NCBI RefSeq assembly: GCF_900476375.1
Contig: NZ_UPPP01000067.1
Coordinates: 1-64,000, forward strand
Length of the DNA stretch: 64,000 bases
From: Allolucifera butyrica
GTDB lineage: Bacteria; Bacillota; Negativicutes; Sporomusales; UPPP01
Reading direction: 5' to 3'
The notes under the pieces are model-generated. The model was not told the DNA's origin. It saw only the letters and a list, made by a program, of their open reading frames with translations, and did not search any database. Both the position numbers and the translations under genes were made by a program. This document shows positions 57,826-64,000 of this stretch, one piece after another; the first letter of the stretch is position 1; each line of letters begins with the position of its first letter.

Positions 57826-58147
57826 AGTTTACAAAAGAAGCAGTTTTTATAACGTCATCGTATTGCCGGAGAAATGACGTTACTTCGTCAATTTGCCGTT
57901 CATTCAACTGGCAGTGGAGTTTAAGCATCGTGGCGAATGTGTGTCTGAGACCGCCCACATAAGCAACATCCAGACCGGCTGTGGCAGCAATCAGTTTACG
58001 GTCCACATGCTTGTCAAATGCCGTCAGCATGGTCTGCATGTCCTCGACGTTATCGACCTGCTGGCCGTCCTGTATCCGTCTCACGAGATTGCCTACCGTG
58101 TTGCGGAGTTCGGTGATACACATAATATTTTCCTGATTAAATAACAT
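57824..58147 (-). CDS. uncharacterised helical protein
   Basis: A 107-residue protein with GGAGGTG five bases before ATG 58147. It has predicted helices throughout (ITELRNTVGNLVRRIQDGQQVDNVEDMQTMLTAFDKHVDRKL, GGLRHTFATMLKLHCQLNERQIDEVTSFLRQYDDVI). A signal peptide and membrane segment are absent. I do not recognise the family. The 250 bases upstream (58148-58397) hold only an A/T-rich stretch and a short hairpin TCCCGC..GCGGGA at 58333-58350. Confidence 0.7.
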   Translation of the reverse strand: MLFNQENIMCITELRNTVGNLVRRIQDGQQVDNVEDMQTMLTAFDKHVDRKLIAATAGLDVAYVGGLRHTFATMLKLHCQLNERQIDEVTSFLRQYDDVIKTASFVN

Positions 58148-58397
58148 AATGACACCTCCTTTTTATTGTGTGAAAACAAGTACTTTCATTGGATTCTTCA
58201 TCCAATTTCATTATAGTATAATTTGAAATAGTTATCAAGTAGTTTTTGTTTTCTGAAAATTGATAATTGATTGTCGAATTAAAGGTGATAAAATTTTTTG
58301 GCAAGTCGATTTAGACTACATCTATGATAAGAATCCCGCTCCAATGCGGGAGAATTTGGTGACGGCTCTAAACATCTAGAATATATTTGCTGAATAG

Positions 58398-58913
58398 CTA
58401 TTTCGGAGAATAGTTTCTGTTTACCGGGAGAAACCGCCGCAGGAAATTCAGCAGCCGGATATTTAAGGCAAAGACCAGCAGATAAACCAGGTAGGAGTAT
58501 AGCAGATTCCAATGAATATAAGTGAAAACATGGAATTGAACGGCAAGCCTCTCCAGGACGGACGTAATGAAAGCGGATGCGATCAGATAGAACCGGAGGC
58601 GGTTACCGGTCCAGCGGCGGTGGTCATAGAAGTAGAGGAAAAAATAGGCAACCGGCGGATAAACAAGGAGATATAAAAGAACATCAAAGTATTCATATTC
58701 TTTTAGATCGTTGAACCGGTACAGTTCTAGGGGCGGTTTGCCAATAATAAAGTCGGTGCTTTGTGCCAGAAAAATGTTAAACAGCCAGATCCCGGTTAGG
58801 GTCAAAAGCGAAAATCGTCTGGGAAGCAGGAAGATTAGCAGCAAATTGGCGGCAATGGCCAGAAAAATAAAGCATTCGTTAGCATCAAACTTTACGGGTG
58901 GGTATAAGATCAT
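58398..58913 (-). CDS. CBO0543-like polytopic membrane protein
   Basis: A 171-residue protein starting at ATG 58913 (RBS AAGGAA), with about four or five hydrophobic spans (CFIFLAIAANLLLIFLL, LLTLTGIWLFNIFLA, YFDVLLYLLVYPPVAYFFLYFY, FYLIASAFITSVLERLAV, LLYSYLVYLLVFALNIRLL). The charged HRRW and the Glu in SVLERLAVQFHVFTY are features of the CBO0543 family of spore formers, whose role is unknown. Its start overlaps the end of the next gene upstream by four bases (ATGA). Confidence 0.72.
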   Translation of the reverse strand: MILYPPVKFDANECFIFLAIAANLLLIFLLPRRFSLLTLTGIWLFNIFLAQSTDFIIGKPPLELYRFNDLKEYEYFDVLLYLLVYPPVAYFFLYFYDHRRWTGNRLRFYLIASAFITSVLERLAVQFHVFTYIHWNLLYSYLVYLLVFALNIRLLNFLRRFLPVNRNYSPK

Positions 58914-59401
58914 CGCGGAATTCCTTCTTTGCCCATTTGTCGCCGCAGCCAAAGCAAAAACAGACTGACAGCCAGCAGTAACCCGGCGTGGCGGATTATT
59001 GAGCAGTAGATATTCCAATTATATACAATAACGAATCGGGTTAAGGAAGTGGCATAGTCCGAGGCAAGCAGCAACCCGAACAGGAGCAGGCAGTATAACG
59101 CTTTACTATTTGCCCGGCGGCGGTCATCCAATAGAAAGAAAATGAGCCAGAGATACACAAGCGGATAGTACACCATACCCGGTATTTTAAGCGAAAGGAA
59201 GGCCTGCCAGGTAGGAACCATTTCAAACATTTTCAGATTAATCGTTAGAATGGTAAAGGTTTGCTGAATGCAAATGACGGCAACAAGATAGCCGTAGAAA
59301 AGCTCAAGGGGATGGAGACGCCGCCGCAGGAATTTAAGGGAAGATAAAGCGGCGAAACAGAGACCGAGGTAGAATAAAAAATAAATTGTTTCCCTTTGCA
59401 T
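58910..59401 (-). CDS. CBO0543-like polytopic membrane protein
   Basis: A 163-residue paralogue-like partner with about five hydrophobic spans (IYFLFYLGLCFAALSSLKFL, YGYLVAVICIQQTFTILTI, MVYYPLVYLWLIFFLLD, YCLLLFGLLLASDYATSL, AGLLLAVSLFLLWLRR). The central PLVYLWLIFFLLDDRRRAN mirrors PPVAYFFLYFYDHRRW in its partner. ATG 59401 follows GGGGAGG. The two genes overlap and are surely co-translated. Function unknown; they may form a heterodimeric membrane unit. Confidence 0.72.
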   Translation of the reverse strand: MQRETIYFLFYLGLCFAALSSLKFLRRRLHPLELFYGYLVAVICIQQTFTILTINLKMFEMVPTWQAFLSLKIPGMVYYPLVYLWLIFFLLDDRRRANSKALYCLLLFGLLLASDYATSLTRFVIVYNWNIYCSIIRHAGLLLAVSLFLLWLRRQMGKEGIPR

Positions 59402-59648
59402 AGAATGCCTCCCCATATAAATGAATAGAAGTAGTATTTGAGTCGGAGCGGAAAATCATGCCCGGCTTTTATTATAGGTAAAATGCTCTCTTTCCGTAAT
59501 AAGGCAGCAATATGAAAAATAATTGCTGAAAATTTGTAAAATTTTGATATTTACTACCGAATAAACACGAATTTTGTATAATAAAGGTAACGAGAAATGG
59601 AAAGAGTTGGCGGTAAGTAAGGTTTGATTGAAATAAAGGTTAGGGGGT

Positions 59649-60701
59649 ATGGTTTTGGAGAAGAAAGTCGTTGAAAGTAAAATAGAGGATTTAAATACGG
59701 TGAAGCTCCAGGATATAATAGACCTGCAATTTTTACAGGAATTTCAGGACAGTTTCGCCGAATCTCTCGGGCTGGCCAGCATAACCGTGGACAGAAACGG
59801 AGCGCCGGTCACCCAGCCCAGCGAGTTTACCAAGTTCTGCATGAATTTTACCCGGGGTTCCGAACGGGGCTTAAAACGCTGTATGGAATGTGACCGGAAA
59901 GGGGGCGAAGAGTCGGCGCGGACCGGGAAACCGGCTGTTTACGAGTGCCATGCCGGGTTGGTTGATTTTGGCGCGCCCATTATGCTGGAGGGCCGGCAAA
60001 TCGGTTCTATTTTAGGGGGACAAGTCCTGACGGAACCCCCTGATGAAGCTAAATTTCACCGTATTGCTGAGGAAATCGGCGTAAACCCCGACGACTACGT
60101 GGAAGCGCTGCGGGAAGTGAAAATCATGCCGCGCCGAAGCGTGGAAGCGGCGGCTAAGGTGCTATATTTAGTGGCGAATACTCTTTCCCGGGTTTGGTAC
60201 CATCAGCGTCAATTTAAAAGTATGTCTAATACGATTAACGATAACCTGATGCAAATATCCGCGACGATGGAACAATTGGCGGCGTCGGCCAACGACGTGA
60301 AAAATAACCAGACCGTATTGAATAAGGAAATAGACACCGTCAATGTTGTGTCCGGACAAATTAATGAAGTAATTGAGTTTATTAAAGAAATTGCCGATGA
60401 AACCCGTTTGCTGGGACTTAATGCGGCCATTGAAGCGGCCAGAGCGGGAGAAGCAGGGTTGGGCTTTGGCGTGGTGGCGCAGGAAATTCGCAAACTGTCC
60501 GGGGATTCGAAACAAACAATCGGTAAAATTAAGGAATTTACCGCTATGATCCGGGAGTCGGTAAGCAACACCGTTTCTATGGGAAACTCCACGTCGGTCA
60601 TTGTTGAACAGCAGGCGGCTGCCATTCAGCAAGCCGCCGCCAGTGTCGAGGAACTGACCGGCCTGGCGGAACAACTGCACATACTGGCCGACCGTTTATA
60701 A
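59649..60701 (+). CDS. cytoplasmic chemoreceptor with PocR sensory domain
   Basis: A 350-residue soluble receptor. The N-terminal PocR domain (about 18-180; [32 protein letters not shown].., [24 protein letters not shown] with four-Cys-type spacing, [14 protein letters not shown]) binds small hydrocarbon derivatives in PocR/PduR regulators. The C-terminal MCP signalling hairpin (about 195-350) has [29 protein letters not shown]. There is no membrane span. The hairpin is short. The cheW gene follows after 40 bases. The ligand is not known. Confidence 0.88.
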   Translation: MVLEKKVVESKIEDLNTVKLQDIIDLQFLQEFQDSFAESLGLASITVDRNGAPVTQPSEFTKFCMNFTRGSERGLKRCMECDRKGGEESARTGKPAVYECHAGLVDFGAPIMLEGRQIGSILGGQVLTEPPDEAKFHRIAEEIGVNPDDYVEALREVKIMPRRSVEAAAKVLYLVANTLSRVWYHQRQFKSMSNTINDNLMQISATMEQLAASANDVKNNQTVLNKEIDTVNVVSGQINEVIEFIKEIADETRLLGLNAAIEAARAGEAGLGFGVVAQEIRKLSGDSKQTIGKIKEFTAMIRESVSNTVSMGNSTSVIVEQQAAAIQQAAASVEELTGLAEQLHILADRL

Positions 60702-60741
60702 TTCCAGGGAAATGGAAAGCCAATAAAAAAGGAGGATGACC

Positions 60742-61224
60742 GTGCAGACGCAGCTCTTACTTTTTGACGTGGACGGTAAACAGTACGGCGTAGAGGCCGA
60801 TAAAGTCCAGGGAATATTGCGGCTGAATAAGTTTACGGTCCAAAAAATTCCCGCTGCGCCGCAAGCCTTGGACGGAATGATTAACTTGCGCGGCAGCATC
60901 GTTTATGTATTTAATTTGCGGGCTAAACTGGGGCTTGAACGGTCGGCTGAGCCGGAGAGCAAAATTATTCTGATTTATGCCGATACCATGATTGTCGGCT
61001 GTATTGTGGATGAAGTGACGGATATTGTAAAAATTGCTGAGACCGATATCGAGGCGGCGCCGGCATTTATGACCGGCGGGGAGATGTCGTATATTAAGGG
61101 CATCGGCAAACAGGAGGAAGCGATGATTGTCATTCTGGAACTGGCCGAATTTCTGACGGCGGCGGAGGTCAGCCGCCTCTATGAGTATGCCCGGGACAGC
61201 ATTGGTCTTGCCGCAGATTTATAA
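60742..61224 (+). CDS. cheW: CheW-like coupling protein
   Basis: A 160-residue CheW-domain protein: LLLFDVDGKQYGVEADKVQGIL, LDGMINLRGSIVYVFNLRAKLGL and YIKGIGKQEEAMIVILELAEFL are typical. It links receptors to the histidine kinase CheA. GTG 60742 is six bases after GGAGG; the in-frame ATG 60736 is directly adjacent to that site and unlikely. It probably serves the PocR receptor encoded just before it. No CheA gene is nearby. Confidence 0.9.
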   Translation: MQTQLLLFDVDGKQYGVEADKVQGILRLNKFTVQKIPAAPQALDGMINLRGSIVYVFNLRAKLGLERSAEPESKIILIYADTMIVGCIVDEVTDIVKIAETDIEAAPAFMTGGEMSYIKGIGKQEEAMIVILELAEFLTAAEVSRLYEYARDSIGLAADL

Positions 61225-61275
61225 TTGGCAACAGAGATATCCGGGAATTGGCCGGCTGCGGATAACGACTTACCT

Positions 61276-61300
61276 ATCCAATTCGTAACAGGAATTGGAT
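61276..61300 (+). terminator. intrinsic terminator
   Basis: ATCCAATTC-gtaacag-GAATTGGAT followed by ATTTTTTTTA. Confidence 0.85.
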
Positions 61301-61452
61301 ATTTTTTTTATCCCACTTTTGGGTTTTTGTTCTCGACAATTTATTTGTTTTGGCCGTCACCGATAATTACATGCTGAATATAAAGGCAAAAGGAGGGATA
61401 AATGTAAGAAAACAAGAATAAACTAAAATGATCAGTCTAAGGAGATGGTAGA

Positions 61453-62553
61453 GTGAAAAAAATTCATGTAGGTGTTCTGTTTGGCGGTAAATCAACAGAA
61501 CATGAGGTTTCTTTACAATCGGCAAAAAATGTGATTGACGCCATAGACCCGGCAAAATATGAGGTAACTTTGATCGGCATTGACAAAACGGGACGATGGC
61601 ATTTAAACGATAAAGCTCATTTTCTGCTTAATGAAAGCAATCCCAAAGAGATTGCCCTGCAAAAAAGCGATAAACAGGTCATGCTTTCTCCCGGCAACGA
61701 AGGCCAGCCGTTGCTGCATGTTCTGAACCAGACGGAAAAGAGCAGTATTGATGTTATTTTTCCCGTTTTGCACGGTGCTTACGGTGAGGACGGCACCGTA
61801 CAGGGACTGCTGAAACTGGCTAATGTGCCGTTTGTCGGCGCCGGCGTATTGGGCTCGGCCGTCGGCATGGACAAAGATGTGACCAAACGTCTCCTGCGGG
61901 ATGCCGGCATTCCCGTTGCCAAATCAATGACTTTTCGCGCCCACCAGCAGGCGGAAATTGATTTTGCGGCCGTGACCGCGGGTCTGGGATTGCCTTTATT
62001 CGTCAAGCCTGCCAATCTGGGTTCTTCGGTCGGTGTCAGCAAGGTCCGGAACCGGGATGAATTTGAGGCGGCCATTCAGACGGCCTTCCTGTATGACACA
62101 AAAGTTCTCATTGAAGAATTTGTTCAAGGCCGGGAAGTGGAGTGTGCCGTTTTGGGCAATGAGCGGCCGGCCGCCTCGGCAGTAGGGGAAATCATTGCGC
62201 AACGGGATTTTTATTCTTATGAAGCCAAATACATTGACGAGAGCGGCGCGATCCTGTCTATTCCCGCCGAATTGCCGCCGGCGACGGTACAAAAGATCCA
62301 GGCTATGGCGGTCGAGGCCTTTCAGGTATTGTGCTGTGAGGGCATGGCCCGGGTGGATTTCTTCCTGACGCCGGATGGCCGGCTGATAGTGAATGAAATT
62401 AATACCATTCCCGGTTTTACCAAAATCAGCATGTATCCTAAACTGTGGGAAATCAGCGGATTGCCCTATCCGGCATTGATTGACCGGCTGATTCAGCTGG
62501 CCCTGGAGCGGCATGAGCGGGAACAGAAGCTGAAAATGTCCTGTGATGACTAA
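61453..62553 (+). CDS. ddl: D-alanine--D-alanine ligase
   Basis: A 366-residue ATP-grasp ligase that makes D-Ala-D-Ala for peptidoglycan. FGGKSTEHEVSLQSAKN (about 10-26), FPVLHGAYGEDGTVQGLL (about 103), VKPANLGSSVGVSKV (about 185), FVQGREVECAVLG and NEINTIPGFTKISMYPKLW (about 316) cover the substrate and ATP sites. The Tyr in the omega loop (FYSYEAKYID) and the final Ser-Met-Tyr indicate D-Ala and not D-Lac specificity. GTG start with GGAGATGG upstream. It appears monocistronic. Confidence 0.95.
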   Translation: MKKIHVGVLFGGKSTEHEVSLQSAKNVIDAIDPAKYEVTLIGIDKTGRWHLNDKAHFLLNESNPKEIALQKSDKQVMLSPGNEGQPLLHVLNQTEKSSIDVIFPVLHGAYGEDGTVQGLLKLANVPFVGAGVLGSAVGMDKDVTKRLLRDAGIPVAKSMTFRAHQQAEIDFAAVTAGLGLPLFVKPANLGSSVGVSKVRNRDEFEAAIQTAFLYDTKVLIEEFVQGREVECAVLGNERPAASAVGEIIAQRDFYSYEAKYIDESGAILSIPAELPPATVQKIQAMAVEAFQVLCCEGMARVDFFLTPDGRLIVNEINTIPGFTKISMYPKLWEISGLPYPALIDRLIQLALERHEREQKLKMSCDD

Positions 62554-62616
62554 GTAGGAACCCGCGGCTGTTAACTCTGCATCCATAAGTTGAGATCATT
62601 TAGAAATGCAGACCGG

Positions 62617-62640
62617 AATCCTGCAATGCGGGATTCTAAT
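62617..62640 (+). terminator. ddl terminator
   Basis: GAATCCTGC-aat-GCGGGATTC (one T-G pair) followed by TAATTTTTT. Confidence 0.75.
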
Positions 62641-62670
62641 TTTTTGCTTGATTAGGCAATGGGGGAGAAT

Positions 62671-64000
62671 GTGAGACTATTTATTGCTGAAAAACCGAGT
62701 ATGGGTCTGGAAATCGCCAAATGCCTGCCAGGTCCGCTAAAACGCAAGGACGGTTATATTGTTACTGCCGACGGTGTGGTTACCTGGGGTTTTGGCCATG
62801 TTTTGCGTCAGGCCGAACCGGGTGAGTATGATGCCAGGTATGAAAAATGGCGTCCGGAGGACCTGCCGATTATACCGGAAACATGGAAACTGTTAGTATC
62901 CGCCTCCTGCGACAAACAATTCCAGACCATGAAACGCCTGATTGAAGAGGCGAACGAAATTGTTCATGCCGGCGACCCGGACCGGGAAGGACAACTTCTT
63001 ATCGACGAAGTTCTGGATTATGTCGGGAATGAAAAGCCCGTTCGCCGGGTTCTCCTGCAGGCTCTGGATGAAAAGAGCATTAAAAAAGCGGTTGCTAATT
63101 TGCGGGATAACCGTGATTTTTACAATCTGAAACAATCGGCCCTGGCCAGAGCCCGCGCCGACTGGCTGATCGGTATGAATCTTTCCCGGGCCTATACTCT
63201 TGCAGCCCAACGGGCGGGGCATGACATGACCCTGCCCGTGGGCCGGGTTAAAACGCCGACTTTGGCGCTGGTGGTGCGCCGGGAACGGGAAATTTCCTCG
63301 TTTCAGCCGGTTGATTATTTTACCCTTAAGGCGGAGTTTCAACATGAAAATGGCCTGGTGACAGCCTATTGGAAACCCCGTGAGGACCAGCCGGGCCTGG
63401 ATGCTGAAGACCGTTTGACCGACCCGGAGGTTGTCCGCTCGCTGACGGAGAAACTGGCCGGCGGTCCCCAGCCGGGAGTGATAACGGCCTGTGATACGGT
63501 GGATAAGAAGGAACCGCAGCGCTTGCCCCTTTCCTTATCGTCACTGCAGGTTCTGGCCGGGAAAAAATATGGCTATGACCCGCAAACCGTACTGGATACG
63601 GCGCAAAAATTATACGAGAAAAAGTTGACAACCTATCCCCGGTCGGATTGTGATTTTTTACCGGAGTCTCAGCATGACGATGCGGCTGTAATTCTGGAGA
63701 ATCTTAGGGAATGCGGCCGGCCGGATTTGGCGGCCTGGGCGGACAAGGCGGACAGGTCGATTCAAAGCCGGGCCTGGAATGATAAAAAAATTACGGCCCA
63801 TCATGCCATTATTCCTACGGAGGTACCTTGCCGGGTCGTTGCCCTGAATGAAGGGGAGCAGAATATTTATTGTCTGATCGCTCAGGCCTATGTTGCCCAG
63901 TTTTATCCGGTACACCGCTACCAGCAGACTAAGGTGGAAATCAGTTATGCCGGCGAAGTGTTTACAGCCGGCGGCCGGATTGTAACGGTAATGGGTTGGA
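62671..64000 (+). CDS. topB: DNA topoisomerase III, N-terminal part (cut by window end)
   Basis: An open frame of 443 codons running off the end of the window. The Toprim domain starts MRLFIAEKPSMGLEIAKCL and contains the metal-binding AGDPDREGQLLIDEVL (about 98-113). The type IA catalytic region has KVKTPTLALVVRRE (GRVKTPTLAL, about 190) and the active-site Tyr in LTTYPRSDCDF (about 321). It relaxes or decatenates single-stranded-linked DNA. GTG 62671 with GGGGGAG upstream is chosen; ATG 62659 in frame overlaps that site. The C-terminal domain is not in the window. Confidence 0.93.
   Translation, partial: MRLFIAEKPSMGLEIAKCLPGPLKRKDGYIVTADGVVTWGFGHVLRQAEPGEYDARYEKWRPEDLPIIPETWKLLVSASCDKQFQTMKRLIEEANEIVHAGDPDREGQLLIDEVLDYVGNEKPVRRVLLQALDEKSIKKAVANLRDNRDFYNLKQSALARARADWLIGMNLSRAYTLAAQRAGHDMTLPVGRVKTPTLALVVRREREISSFQPVDYFTLKAEFQHENGLVTAYWKPREDQPGLDAEDRLTDPEVVRSLTEKLAGGPQPGVITACDTVDKKEPQRLPLSLSSLQVLAGKKYGYDPQTVLDTAQKLYEKKLTTYPRSDCDFLPESQHDDAAVILENLRECGRPDLAAWADKADRSIQSRAWNDKKITAHHAIIPTEVPCRVVALNEGEQNIYCLIAQAYVAQFYPVHRYQQTKVEISYAGEVFTAGGRIVTVMGW

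Noticed and set aside
1-64000. tRNA, rRNA, CRISPR, prophage or IS element
   Set aside because: No cloverleaf-like TTCGA contexts, repeat-spacer arrays, integrase or transposase genes were seen on either strand.

Overview
The window looks like chromosome of an anaerobic, spore-forming, diderm Firmicute (Negativicutes, most likely the Sporomusaceae). The genes carry Firmicutes-type strong Shine-Dalgarno sites, a serine T-box and a tandem glycine riboswitch, yet an Omp85/BamA assembly protein and an outer-membrane barrel protein are encoded. An HydABC-type electron-bifurcating [FeFe]-hydrogenase, a B12-dependent ribonucleotide reductase and small glycine/phenylalanine-rich spore-type proteins fit the same picture. 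I see no phage, insertion sequence, CRISPR array, rRNA or tRNA. The genus is an inference from gene content.

Layout. 0-5 kb: a tiny membrane protein, a PAS histidine kinase, serA behind a serine T-box, and two small orphans. 5-10.5 kb: a TPR/glycosyltransferase protein, a HAD nucleotidase overlapping a primase-like protein, an HD-GYP protein and a HAD phosphatase. 10.6-16.2 kb: envelope genes (barrel protein, secreted protein, BamA) and HelD. 16.6-18.9 kb: a solute-binding protein under a glycine riboswitch, and a folate-type ECF S component. 19-24.1 kb: the hydrogenase operon and a CheY protein. 24.4-32.9 kb: a SWIM/SNF2 helicase, a DUF2971 protein, a ferredoxin-type aldo/keto reductase, larE and acetyltransferases. 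33-39 kb: fabF, an AraC regulator, a NUDIX protein, a second HD-GYP protein and two uncharacterised proteins. 39.3-42.7 kb: nadABC. 43-48.7 kb: nrdJ with NrdR boxes, an aminotransferase, xpt and a HAD phosphatase. 48.9-54.9 kb: DAHP synthase behind an aromatic leader-peptide attenuator, a vitamin-B6 salvage pair, dapB and an isolated eutJ. 55-64 kb: a MocR regulator diverging from an aminotransferase, two CBO0543-like membrane proteins, a PocR-type chemoreceptor with CheW, ddl and the start of topB.

Regulation is unusually readable. The clearest novelty is the DAHP synthase leader (48901-49221): a strong promoter, a 45-codon peptide with 12 aromatic residues in 18 positions, a perfect intrinsic terminator and a matching antiterminator strand placed where a terminating ribosome would mask it. 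Other signals are the glycine riboswitch on a periplasmic binding protein, paired NrdR boxes, Rex-like half-sites at the hydrogenase promoter, a WalR-type box before the BamA locus, and operator-like repeats at the MocR divergon and before the B6 genes.

Several intergenic repeat families are present. One is a short cassette (GAGCCCTGCGCCA plus a GACCGC..GCGGTC terminator hairpin) whose recognisable heads all lie on the + strand whatever the gene direction. Another is a ~103-bp hairpin element in four copies. A third is a pair of elements bounded by TCCCACTTTTCGCA inverted repeats. All calls are from reading the sequence; no database search or folding program was run.
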